Source: Candidatus Hydrogenedentota bacterium
GTDB lineage: Bacteria > Hydrogenedentota > Hydrogenedentia > Hydrogenedentales > SLHB01
Assembly: GCA_019695095.1 (NCBI GenBank)
Contig: JAIBAQ010000019.1
Span: 1-52,650, forward strand
Direction of reading: 5' to 3'
DNA length: 52,650 nucleotides
Made by a program: the position numbers and the translations under genes. Below the pieces are notes generated by a model. It made no database searches, was not told the origin of the DNA, and saw only the letters and a list, made by a program, of their open reading frames with translations. Of this stretch, positions 1 through 8,541 are shown in pieces. Within the stretch, counting starts at the first letter, position 1. Every line of letters starts with the position of its first letter.

Positions 1-2
1 GA

Positions 3-407
3 ATCGGGGTGCTGGCTCTGGGACGGGCCATGTCGGGGGAAATATCCGCCAAGCATTGTATCAAGCGGGTTTGGCGCTTTCTGAGAAATGAGCAATTGGA
101 GACCGAAGCGGTATTCAGGGCGATGTTCCGGGACCTCAAGAATCGGGACTGGGGACTTGGACTAGACCACGTACGGCTGACACAACCTCAACGACACGAC
201 CGCCACTTCGCGGTCATCGCGTTGGCATACGTACTGTTAGCCGCCTTTGGCGCGATTGCCGAAAAACTAAAAATAGACCGCCAACTGAAGGCAAACACAC
301 GCAAAGACCGGGTCATGAACCTGGCTCGAATCGGAAATTACTTCCTGCAAATCTACTATTGCCCTCTCGAGAATGCATTTTACGCCCTCCTGCAACTACC
401 TACGTGA
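3..407 (+). pseudogene. IS4-like transposase remnant with internal deletion
   Basis: The frame is open from the left edge; a GTG at 9 is the first possible start. The first ~40 residues contain AKHCIKRVWRFLRN, which resembles the N-terminal region of IS4-type DDE transposases. Within about 15 residues the sequence passes to FRDLKNRDWGLGLDHVR and a hydrophobic ALAYVLLAAFGA, which resemble the C-terminal end of the same proteins (usually ~350-400 residues). The ~200-250 residue middle, which would carry the first two catalytic Asp residues, is missing. It is therefore probably an internally deleted, inactive copy. The family assignment rests on remembered motifs; the element's left end lies outside the window. 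Confidence 0.7.
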
Positions 408-695
408 AACTGGGGAACACTGAGGACATGCGGTGTTGCGACGCGCACAAACCGGGATTGCCGGAAATCGTCGAGGGCCGCGAATGATTCTGTTTGACGC
501 TTTCAGCGCGACCGACGCTAGAGACTGGCTACCTAGGGCGGCGTTCGAGAGTGTACATTGCTTGCCCGCAACGTACACCCTCAAACTTTGCCCTAGGCTT
601 TCAGGACCGGCACCATCGGTGCCGAATGCAAAGTACTGTTCGGTGCAAAATGTCCAGCGCCATCTATCTTCGCAGCAATGCCTCTACACCCGCCT
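408..695. other. Non-coding gap with two dyads
   Basis: I see no convincing gene here. Besides the large inverted repeat there is a perfect 6-bp hairpin, GGCACC (609-614) and GGTGCC (618-623), that could fold at the 3' end of the minus-strand ligase transcript. It lacks a T-run, so a Rho-independent terminator is not supported. Confidence 0.5.
530..600. repeat. Large imperfect inverted repeat (about 30-bp arms)
   Basis: CCTAGGGC near 532 is mirrored by GCCCTAGG at 592-599, and the inner arms GTGTACATTGC (551-561) and GCAACGTACAC (568-578) pair with one mismatch around a 6-nt loop. Along roughly 30 bp per arm I count about six mismatches. It lies between the transposase remnant and the 3' end of the acyl-CoA ligase gene. 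It could be a small palindromic mobile element, a transposon end or a terminator-like structure. Confidence 0.6.
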
Positions 696-2231
696 TCATC
701 TCGGGGCGAAGCTGCGGAGTTCGCGTTTGAGGATCTTTCCAGTCGGGCCTTTGGGCAGGGTGGTCAGGATTTCCACCTCTTTCGGGCATTTGTATTTCGC
801 GAGCCGCTCCAGACAATAATTGCGAATCTCGTCGGGCGTGACCGTACAACCGTCACGCAGTGAAATGTAGGCCTTGACTTCCTCACCGCGCGCTTCATCG
901 GGGATGCCTACTACTGAAGCTTCGAGAACGGCGGGGTGCGAATAGAGGGTCTCTTCGATTTCGCGCGGATAGATGTTCATACCACCCCGAATGATCAAAT
1001 CCTTGAGACGGTCCACGATGTAGAAGTAGCCATCTTCGTCGACACGTCCGAGGTCGCCGCTGTGAAACCAGCCGCTCAGTATGGCCTCTTCCGTGGCCAC
1101 AGGTTTCTTGTAGTAGCCTTTCATCACGTTGTGACCGCGAATAACAATCTCTCCCACTTCGCCGACATCCGCAAAGCTGCCATCGTCTCGCATGATGCGC
1201 ATCTCGCAACCCCAGATCGGGAGGCCGATGGAGCCGGGCTTACAGGGCTTGTCGGTGACATTGAAGGAGGCGACCGGGCTGGTTTCGGAAAGGCCATAGC
1301 CTTCCAGGATCTGTACGCCGAAGGTCTGCTTGAACCGGTTAATGATTTCAACGGGAAGCGAGGAAGCTCCACTGACGGCCATTCGCACGCTGGAAAGATC
1401 GAAGGATGCGAGGTTCGGGGCATTGAGCATGAAGAAATACATCGTGGGTACCATCGCCATGATGGTGACGCGATCGCGCTGAATGACTTCAAGCACCTTC
1501 TCGGTGTGGAATGCAGGAACCATGGTAATGCAGGCGCCCGCCATGAGCGAAGCGTTCATGATGCAGGTCTGCCCAAACGAGTGGAACAGCGGAAGAACGG
1601 CCAACGCCACGTCGTTGGGCTTGGCCTGAATAATCTTGTCCTTCGAATAGTAGGCGTTAAAAAACATGTTGAAATGCGTCAGTTCAGCGCCCTTGGGATG
1701 GCCGGTGGTGCCGGAAGTGTAGAGGATGACGGCCGTATCGTCGGGCATCGTGTCCACGTGGTCGAATTCGTGGAACGCTTCCATAAGTAAAGTAATGAAG
1801 AGCTCGCCCGTATCCGGCGGTTCAAGGTCATCCATCGTGCTTGCAAAGATCAGATGATGGCACGTGTCCGTTTCGATGAAGGCATGGACAGCATCGTCGT
1901 GAAACCCTCGCCATGCGAAGAAGACCTTTGCATCGGAATCTTCCAGGCAATATTGAATTTCGTGCGCCTTCAGCAAGCAATTGATGGGAACCACGGTGGC
2001 GCCAACGTTGAGAATGCCGTAATAGATGATGGGAAAGTAGGGCGTGTTGGGAATCATCATGGCGACCTTGTCGCCCTTCTGCACGCCCCGGTCGACAAGA
2101 ATGTTGGCGACACGCTTGGCGTAACCGTTCAATTCGGCATACGTGAGCCGCAGACCGTCGTAGACGACGGCGGTGTTGTTTGCATAGGATTGTGCAGAAA
2201 TTTCCAGGAAATGCGCGAGGTTGAGACTCAT
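696..2231 (-). CDS. Long-chain fatty acid--CoA ligase (AMP-dependent synthetase)
   Basis: 511 residues, a normal length for the ANL adenylating superfamily. It would activate a carboxylic acid, probably a fatty acid, to acyl-AMP and then acyl-CoA in the cytoplasm or at the membrane face. Visible motifs: the P-loop YTSGTTGHPKGAELTH (171-186), YGLSETSP (312-319), SGDLG (391-395), the hinge DRLKDLI (407-413) and PKGPTGKILK (493-502), whose Lys499 is the expected catalytic lysine. The ATG at 2231 is preferred because GGAG lies 8 nt upstream; an in-frame TTG at 2261 has no such support. The exact substrate cannot be read from the sequence. It is divergent from mgtE. Confidence 0.9.
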   Translation of the reverse strand: MSLNLAHFLEISAQSYANNTAVVYDGLRLTYAELNGYAKRVANILVDRGVQKGDKVAMMIPNTPYFPIIYYGILNVGATVVPINCLLKAHEIQYCLEDSDAKVFFAWRGFHDDAVHAFIETDTCHHLIFASTMDDLEPPDTGELFITLLMEAFHEFDHVDTMPDDTAVILYTSGTTGHPKGAELTHFNMFFNAYYSKDKIIQAKPNDVALAVLPLFHSFGQTCIMNASLMAGACITMVPAFHTEKVLEVIQRDRVTIMAMVPTMYFFMLNAPNLASFDLSSVRMAVSGASSLPVEIINRFKQTFGVQILEGYGLSETSPVASFNVTDKPCKPGSIGLPIWGCEMRIMRDDGSFADVGEVGEIVIRGHNVMKGYYKKPVATEEAILSGWFHSGDLGRVDEDGYFYIVDRLKDLIIRGGMNIYPREIEETLYSHPAVLEASVVGIPDEARGEEVKAYISLRDGCTVTPDEIRNYCLERLAKYKCPKEVEILTTLPKGPTGKILKRELRSFAPR

Positions 2232-2446
2232 AATCGAAACTCCCGGATTGCTTGCCACCAATCAGAACTAAGCCATACAGGCATTATAGTGACGAGTACC
2301 GAGAGAGTCTAGCGTGAAGAACAAAAGAATGGCCATTGCCTGACACCCTCTGATACACTCGCGCACGTTCATGCAAGGCACATACGCCGGTCCGCCGCCG
2401 CATCCGGTTTCACGAGCAGTCATTTCCGCGTCAGGAGCATTGTCCA

Positions 2447-3814
2447 ATGGCAGAATACCCCGATCACGAGTCTTGGGAGCAGCTTGAGTTCATCATTGAA
2501 CGCAAGGATTCGGAAGAACTCACGCAGTTCCTGGATTCGCTTCCGCCGTCGGAAGTCGCGCGGGCGATGTCGCGGCTTGACGATGACGATCAGACGAGCG
2601 TGTTGCGCATGCTCGCGCCGGAAGATGCGGCCGACCTGATCGAGGAGTTGCCAGAGTCTCAGGGCGCGGATTTGCTGGAAGATCTCTCTGCCCACGACGC
2701 CGCGAAAATTGTCGACGAGATGGACAGCGACATCCGCGCGGACGTGTTGAGCGAGTTGGACCAGCACGACGCCGAGGCCATCCTTCAGCAGATGTCTCCG
2801 GAAGAGGCTGAAGACGCGCGGGACCTGCTCCGCCATGCTCACAACACGGCGGGTGGTCTCATGATCACGGAGTACCTGGCGTATAGCGAGGAACTGCGGG
2901 TGCAGGACGTGTTGGCCGATTTGCGGGCCAATGCCGAAACGTATTCGGATTATGCCGTTCAGTATGTGTATGTGACCGCGAGCGACGAGAAATTGGTGGG
3001 GGTCATTCAGCTTCGAGATTTGGTGCTCTCGCCGGGTACAACCCCCTTGAAGACCATTGCGATTCCCAATCCATTGAGCGTCCCTGTCGAGGCGTCGTTA
3101 AGGGAACTCGAGGAGTTCTTTGACCGGCATGCCTACTTTGGAGTCCCGGTAGTGGATGCGAACGGTGCGATGGCCGGCGTGGTACAACGGGCGGATGTGG
3201 AAGAGGCTCAAGGCGAGGCGGCACAGCGCGCGTTCCTGCGATTCAGCGGTATCGTCGGGGGTGAGGAGCTACGCAGCATGTCGTTACCGTCGCGTGCGTT
3301 TCGACGGTTGTCGTTTCTGACGATCAATATCTTCCTGAACGTCATCGCGGCGAGTGTGATTGTGTTGTTCGAGAGCACGTTGGCGCAGGTCATCGCTCTC
3401 GCGGCGTTTCTGCCGATTATCTCGGACATGAGCGGTTGTTCAGGCAGCCAGGCAATTGCGGTGAGTATCCGGGAATTGTCATTGGGTCTGATCAAGCCAC
3501 GGGATTTTATGCGGGTATGTGTCCAGGAGATTCTGGTCGGCCTGCCGAACGGAATCGTGCTGGGCGGCGTACTGGGGACGATGGCATACCTATGGAAAGG
3601 CGACCCGTATCTCGGACTCGTAGTCGGAACGGCATTGGCTGTCAATACCGTCGTGGGCGTGACGCTTGGCGGAGCGATTCCACTGGTGTTGAACCGATTG
3701 CGTATGGATCCGGCGTTGGCTGCGGCGCCCATCCTGACGACCGTGACAGACATGTGCGGGTTCTTCTTGAGCCTGAGCCTGGCGGCGCTTGCGTTGAGTT
3801 TTGGGAAGCTGTAG
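2447..3814 (+). CDS. mgtE: Magnesium transporter MgtE
   Basis: 455 residues with the full MgtE architecture. An acidic helical-repeat N domain (about 1-130, rich in LLEDLS/IVDEM-like repeats) is followed by the linker motif TAGGLMITEYLA (~134-145), two CBS domains (to ~255) that sense Mg2+, and a C-terminal five-helix membrane domain (~285-455). ILTTVTDMCG near the C-terminus contains the conserved pore aspartate. The usual GGNxGxQ segment reads SGCSGSQ, which I believe marks a subfamily. It is an inner-membrane Mg2+ channel or importer. A TGn-extended -10-like TACACT at 2354-2359 may drive it; I see no M-box riboswitch in the short leader. Confidence 0.95.
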   Translation: MAEYPDHESWEQLEFIIERKDSEELTQFLDSLPPSEVARAMSRLDDDDQTSVLRMLAPEDAADLIEELPESQGADLLEDLSAHDAAKIVDEMDSDIRADVLSELDQHDAEAILQQMSPEEAEDARDLLRHAHNTAGGLMITEYLAYSEELRVQDVLADLRANAETYSDYAVQYVYVTASDEKLVGVIQLRDLVLSPGTTPLKTIAIPNPLSVPVEASLRELEEFFDRHAYFGVPVVDANGAMAGVVQRADVEEAQGEAAQRAFLRFSGIVGGEELRSMSLPSRAFRRLSFLTINIFLNVIAASVIVLFESTLAQVIALAAFLPIISDMSGCSGSQAIAVSIRELSLGLIKPRDFMRVCVQEILVGLPNGIVLGGVLGTMAYLWKGDPYLGLVVGTALAVNTVVGVTLGGAIPLVLNRLRMDPALAAAPILTTVTDMCGFFLSLSLAALALSFGKL

Positions 3815-3924
3815 GGAGAGAAATGCGCCTGCGCAAAGGGTATGCAGGTGAGGCAATTCAGGTGGTGCCAAACAGCATTGGCGCAGTACGGTAAAGTCTA
3901 ATCCCTAAAGAGTCAGTTCCTTCA

Positions 3925-3954
3925 ATTTCAAATCTCAGATTCGAGATTTCAAAT
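3925..3954. repeat. AT-rich hairpin repeat, copy 1
   Basis: AAATCTC (3930-3936) and GAGATTT (3943-3949) form a 7-bp stem with a 6-nt loop, flanked on both sides by TTTCAAAT. It sits between the converging 3' ends of mgtE and the protease gene. A near-identical copy is at 23306-23337, also between converging genes. Confidence 0.75.
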
Positions 3955-3981
3955 TCTGGAAGTAGTCACTCCTTCGACACT

Positions 3982-6174
3982 TCAATCCTGAAACATGGGA
4001 ACCGAAATCGTCTTCACCGCAGGCGTATCTGAGCCGTTCGTGGGGCTCGTGCCCAACGAGATTTCGACGCCGTCATACACCCCGTCGCCATCGCTATCGG
4101 GACTATTCGGATTGGTGATGTAACCGTAAGTTCCGTTAGTCTCTTCGTAATCCGAGAGGCCGTCGTTGTCGGCGTCAGGATCGTTGTCCGTGAGCTTTAC
4201 GGTCGCGGGCGCATAGGAACCCGCCAACTGACACGTAACGGGGTTGCTGAGCAAAACCTTGAAGTTTCGGCTTCCTGTTGGACGCGTGTTTCCGATCAAG
4301 TTGACGGTGATCGTCTTAAGCGTATCGGCGGCGCCGAAGTTTACGACACCGGAATTGGCTACGTAGTCCGATCCTGCTCTTGCGGTGCCGTCTTGCGTGG
4401 CAAACGATACTGAAGCAGAGCCCAAATCACCGGGCGCTTGGTTCAATTGCACATTGATGGTCGCGGTGCCTTGGTCTTCATCCACAGACACCGTCGCCGA
4501 TACAAACGACACACTAGGCTGCACAGCCAGCAGATAGGACGTCATAAGCGGGAAACTGACATCGAATCGCCCATAGTAATCCAGCTTCGTCGAGGATGGG
4601 CTGCACGAGGAGGGCCCTCCCCACAACTGACCTATCACCTGCTCGCTGTCGTTGAATAGCGGGCTGCCCGACGATCCGGGTTCAGTCACGCCATTGCTCC
4701 AACTGGATTGATAGTATCGGTTCGCTGGACGCGACGAACGAGAGGATTCCGCAACATCTGTAACGGTGCCAAACGAAATGCGCTTGTAGTCGCCGCTCGG
4801 ATGATGGATGGCGGTTGTGTTCGCGCCAAGTGGCGTCGCTGACGAATTCCAGCCGGCAAAGGTCGTGCCGGAAGACGCAGGATTGTTCAGGCGCAGCAAA
4901 CAGAAATCTGTGCCGGAGTCGACGTTGGTGGTGGCAAGCAAAGCCGCGCCTCCCGTAGTACGCGGGACGCTCGCGGGGCTGGGCGCCGTACCGTTGCACG
5001 AGGGTGTCTGATAGAGCCAGTAAATTTCGACGCTCGCAGCTTGCCCGGACGTGGAGATACAGTGATTGGCCGTCAGGAAATAGGGAATGTCGGAACCCTC
5101 GACATTGTCTGCAAGCAAGGTGCCCGTGCAGAAAAGTGACCCCGTGACGCCAACGCTTCCGATTCCACCAACGGATTTGGAAGTGGCCAGCCAATCGCTG
5201 TAGCACGTCACGTCGAGATTGCACGTGCCCGCGGCTTTCGCCCACGAGAGTTCTCCGAAGGGGACGTAGTTGTGCACGATGCGGTCAATGGTCAATTCAA
5301 CCTGGCCGGTGTCCGCGCCGCTGGGAACGTAGCATTCAATACCAACGGTCTCTGAAAAACAGGTCGCGCTCCACAATTCTGAGCGACCTTGCGGAAGTTC
5401 GGTGTAGGGTCCGTAGGATTCATCGGGATTGTCGTAGTTGTACACAACCACGCGCGCGCCAAGCGGCAATGTCAGTTGCGTAAAATGGATTCGCATGCCG
5501 AGCGCCCCCGGTGAAACGAGGACGGCAGACCATACGCGTCCGCCGTCTCCGAGAGTCTGCCAAAAGCCTTCGGAGGGGGTTCCGTCCGTAATACGGAGGG
5601 GCTCATCCAAATCCACGAATACACCAATGCGCCTTGGGCCTTTTCCTTGCGTTGCGGCACGCTCGGCGTCTTCCTGTAACGCTTTGTTAATGTCCACGTC
5701 GGGCAGCACAATTCCCGCGCTCTCTTGGAGCCCGCGTGTCCGCGTCTGCACATCGGGCTTTGGGGGAAGGGCTTTTTTCAGGTCGGCGGGAAGAGACGCC
5801 GCTTGCTCAACAGGAGGAAGATCCCATCGTTTCGGCGAAATTCCCAGCGCCTTCAATTCAGAATCATCCAAGAGACGTGTTGCGCCGTCGCTGTAGATGT
5901 CAAACGGCTCCTCGCCGCTCTGCTTCACACGGTATCCGGTAACGTACTTCTCACTGCCATCACGAGCCTTCTCGCTCCAGGACAACAAGACGGTGTACTG
6001 CGAGGACGGATACCCCAGCGTTTCCAGGAATGCCGACTCCGCCGGGAATCGCGGTTCGTCGCCACATGTGGCGCAGGTTTCGTCGGAAGATGCCGGCAAA
6101 ATGGCAATCGAGGACACGAACAATAGAGCGACCAGTCCAAAGAGGGGAAGGACACTTCGGCGTGGAGTCTGCAT
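3982..6174 (-). CDS. Secreted lysyl-endopeptidase-like serine protease with Calx-beta and Ca-binding repeats
   Basis: 730 residues from the ATG at 6174, with a GAGAGG 11 nt upstream. Starts farther upstream would place 75 charged residues before an otherwise clear signal peptide (residues 1-30: basic start, hydrophobic LFGLVALLFVSSIAIL). The trypsin-fold domain spans about 310-550. TCNLDVTC resembles the mature N-terminus of lysyl endopeptidases, and the triad is His371 (LTANHC), Asp423 (GTDFCLL) and Ser504 (GSSGSP). A Calx-beta domain follows (~553-666), then Asp-rich DxDxDG repeats (664-710) of the thrombospondin type 3 / EF-hand kind. The product is probably exported and calcium-stabilised. 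Residues 31-310 are probably a propeptide or accessory beta domain. Confidence 0.85.
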   Translation of the reverse strand: MQTPRRSVLPLFGLVALLFVSSIAILPASSDETCATCGDEPRFPAESAFLETLGYPSSQYTVLLSWSEKARDGSEKYVTGYRVKQSGEEPFDIYSDGATRLLDDSELKALGISPKRWDLPPVEQAASLPADLKKALPPKPDVQTRTRGLQESAGIVLPDVDINKALQEDAERAATQGKGPRRIGVFVDLDEPLRITDGTPSEGFWQTLGDGGRVWSAVLVSPGALGMRIHFTQLTLPLGARVVVYNYDNPDESYGPYTELPQGRSELWSATCFSETVGIECYVPSGADTGQVELTIDRIVHNYVPFGELSWAKAAGTCNLDVTCYSDWLATSKSVGGIGSVGVTGSLFCTGTLLADNVEGSDIPYFLTANHCISTSGQAASVEIYWLYQTPSCNGTAPSPASVPRTTGGAALLATTNVDSGTDFCLLRLNNPASSGTTFAGWNSSATPLGANTTAIHHPSGDYKRISFGTVTDVAESSRSSRPANRYYQSSWSNGVTEPGSSGSPLFNDSEQVIGQLWGGPSSCSPSSTKLDYYGRFDVSFPLMTSYLLAVQPSVSFVSATVSVDEDQGTATINVQLNQAPGDLGSASVSFATQDGTARAGSDYVANSGVVNFGAADTLKTITVNLIGNTRPTGSRNFKVLLSNPVTCQLAGSYAPATVKLTDNDPDADNDGLSDYEETNGTYGYITNPNSPDSDGDGVYDGVEISLGTSPTNGSDTPAVKTISVPMFQD

Positions 6175-6539
6175 TCGGGACAGAGCCTCTCTTGTGAGTT
6201 CTCGCGATACACAAATAGAATTTGGACAGGACCGTCTATTTATACCATCCAGTCGGCGAAAACACACATCGCACGCGCCGCGCGAGACAGAAGCGCTTAG
6301 TCTGCCGAGCAGCACAGCGCTTGGGCGCAGTCGCGATAACCCCTTTGAGCACACGAGGTTGCCCACGAGCCAGCTTCGACGAATTGAATCAAATGTCAAC
6401 GTCTGCTAATCTACGAGACCTCGATATATCGCGGCTGAGCGCGACCCTCAAGGAATGCGCATGACGGATGCCCGCTGTGTCTGGCATCAACGTTTGTCGT
6501 GGGTTCATACCTGAGTTCACCGGGGGAAAGGAGTCTATT

Positions 6540-7373
6540 TTGTCTGAAGGTAACACCACTTTCGACTTGACCGGCAAAGTTGCCGTGGTCTCCGGGGGCG
6601 GCGGCGTGCTTGGCAGCGCAATCACGTGCGGACTTGCCCGCGCGGGGGCGCAATGCGCCGTCACCGACATCTCGTTGAGCAACGCGGAACAAGTCGCGAG
6701 TCAGATTACGGCCATGGGCGGACGCGCGAAGGGCTACGAATTGAACGTCATGGCGGATGGCGCCACCGAGGCGTTCTGTGACCAGGTCTACGCGGAGTTC
6801 GGCAAGGTCGATATCCTCGTCAACTGCGTTGGCGGAAACATGAAAGAGGCGACCACGTCGCCCGAGATGTCGTTCTTCGACGTGCCGTTGGATGCCATCC
6901 GCAAGGTAATGGAACTGAACTTCACGTCGGGCGTGGTGCGTCCGTGCCAGGTGTTCTGCAGGAAAATGAAGGACAATCCGGACGGTGGCTCAATCATCAA
7001 CGTGTCGTCGATGTCGTCGATGCGTCCGTTGACGCGCATCCTCGGATACAGCGCGGCGAAGGCCGCGGTGAGCAACTTCACGCAGTGGCTCGCCGTGCAT
7101 CTGGCGAAGGAACACAGCACGAAGCTGCGCGTCAACGCGCTCGCGCCGGGTTTCTTTCTGACGGCACAGAACCGTTACCTCCTGACCGACGAGCGCACCG
7201 GCGAGTTGACCGAGCGCGGCAACCTTATCATCCAACACACGCCGATGGGCGATTTCGGAGTCAGCGAAGACCTCGTGGGCGCGACCATCTGGCTGGCGTC
7301 TGACGCGTCGCGTTTCGTGAACGGTATCGTGCTGCCGATCGACGGCGGGTTCTCCGCGTTCTCCGGTGTGTAA
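6540..7373 (+). CDS. SDR-family oxidoreductase, D-mannonate oxidoreductase-like
   Basis: 277 residues. A Rossmann NAD(P)-binding motif (SGGGGVLGSA) follows an LTGKVAVV strand. NCVGG, the catalytic Ser in INVSSMSS, and YSAAKAA (Tyr and Lys) complete an intact classical SDR active site; the C-terminus ends in the typical PIDGGFSAFSGV. The length and NCVGGNMKEAT segment resemble SDR-type fructuronate/mannonate reductases of uronate catabolism, but that substrate is an inference. The start is the TTG at 6540, preceded by a strong GGGGGAAAGGAG; the upstream ATG at 6468 has no ribosome-binding site. The HAD hydrolase follows on the same strand after 78 bp. Confidence 0.85.
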   Translation: MSEGNTTFDLTGKVAVVSGGGGVLGSAITCGLARAGAQCAVTDISLSNAEQVASQITAMGGRAKGYELNVMADGATEAFCDQVYAEFGKVDILVNCVGGNMKEATTSPEMSFFDVPLDAIRKVMELNFTSGVVRPCQVFCRKMKDNPDGGSIINVSSMSSMRPLTRILGYSAAKAAVSNFTQWLAVHLAKEHSTKLRVNALAPGFFLTAQNRYLLTDERTGELTERGNLIIQHTPMGDFGVSEDLVGATIWLASDASRFVNGIVLPIDGGFSAFSGV

Positions 7374-7451
7374 TGTGCATTGTCTTCGAAGCGTGAATGG
7401 AATCTGTAGCGTCCGCTGTTCGTTGCGGGCGTATTTTGGGGAGATAGCATC

Positions 7452-8342
7452 ATGTCCGATCCGGTTGCCGCTCTGAAAAACCACAAGCCGTCGCACGAGT
7501 TTCTGATCGCCATCGACTCGGACGGTTGCGCCTTCGACACGATGGAAGTGAAGCACAAGGAATGCTTCATTCCGAACATCATCAAGTATTGGGATTTGCA
7601 ACCGATTTCGAAGTTTGCGCGCGCCGCGGCGGAATTCGTCAACCTGTACTCGAAATGGCGCGGGATCAACCGGTTTCCGGCATTGACGGTGACATTCGAC
7701 TTGTTGTCGCAGTGGGACAAGGTGCAACAGCGCGGCTGGAAGGCGCCGGACGTGCCGAATCTGCGCAAGTGGATCGAAACGGAGACGAAGCTCGGCAATC
7801 CCACGTTGAAAGCGTATTGCGAGACGCACAACGAGCCCGATATGCAGCGGACCTTCGAATGGAGCAAAGCCGTCAACGTGACGGTCGCGGATATCGTAAA
7901 GGAGGGACTTCCCCCCTTCCCGTTCGTGCGCGAATGCCTCGAAAAGGCGCAGTCACGCGCGGACATGCTCGTGTGTTCGCAGACGCCCACCGAAGCGCTG
8001 CAGCGCGAATGGGAAGAACAGGGGATCTCGAAATACGTGTTCGCCATCGCCGGCCAGGAAATGGGCACGAAGACCGAACACATCCGGTTCTCGTCGGAAG
8101 GCCGCTACGAAAAGACGAAGATGCTCATGATCGGCGACGCGCCCGGCGACATGAAGGCCGCGCGCGGCAACGGGGCGCTCTTCTTCCCGATCAACCCCGG
8201 CGAGGAAGAAACCTCCTGGAAGCGGTTGTTCGAGGAAGGCCTCGACAAGTTCTTCAACGGCACCTACGCGGGCGCATACGAAGAATCGCTCATCAAGGAA
8301 TTCGACAAGTTCCTCCCGGATACGCCTCCCTGGAAGAAGTAG
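7452..8342 (+). CDS. HAD-family hydrolase
   Basis: 296 residues. Motif I is IAIDSDGCAFD (nucleophile Asp22, acid/base Asp24), and motif IV is MIGDAPGDMKAA near residue 230. A large helical insertion between ~35 and ~165 is the cap domain that sets specificity. The enzyme would remove phosphate from a small phosphorylated metabolite in the cytoplasm; I cannot name the substrate. GGGGAG precedes the ATG by 8 nt. Proximity to the SDR gene suggests a shared sugar or sugar-acid pathway. Confidence 0.85.
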   Translation: MSDPVAALKNHKPSHEFLIAIDSDGCAFDTMEVKHKECFIPNIIKYWDLQPISKFARAAAEFVNLYSKWRGINRFPALTVTFDLLSQWDKVQQRGWKAPDVPNLRKWIETETKLGNPTLKAYCETHNEPDMQRTFEWSKAVNVTVADIVKEGLPPFPFVRECLEKAQSRADMLVCSQTPTEALQREWEEQGISKYVFAIAGQEMGTKTEHIRFSSEGRYEKTKMLMIGDAPGDMKAARGNGALFFPINPGEEETSWKRLFEEGLDKFFNGTYAGAYEESLIKEFDKFLPDTPPWKK

Positions 8343-8541
8343 GAGTCCTGGGTTAACGCAATTGAGCTTTCAAGTCTGCTCGAACAAAGACGACTCCAAG
8401 GTGTCTGAGGTTATGAGAGAAATGACCATAGTCTCGTAACATTGTGGGGAGTTGCGGATGCGGCGCGTTCGTGTTCCAGGCCGTAATCGTGTTGGGGGAC
8501 CTCAGTCATTCACATGGCGTTTCACACTCGGGAGGTGAAAC

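Noticed and set aside
936-1790. A 284-codon plus-strand frame
   Set aside because: It lies opposite the acyl-CoA ligase, whose motifs are intact throughout.
2262-2446. Magnesium riboswitch before mgtE
   Set aside because: The leader is too short and shows none of the conserved M-box segments.
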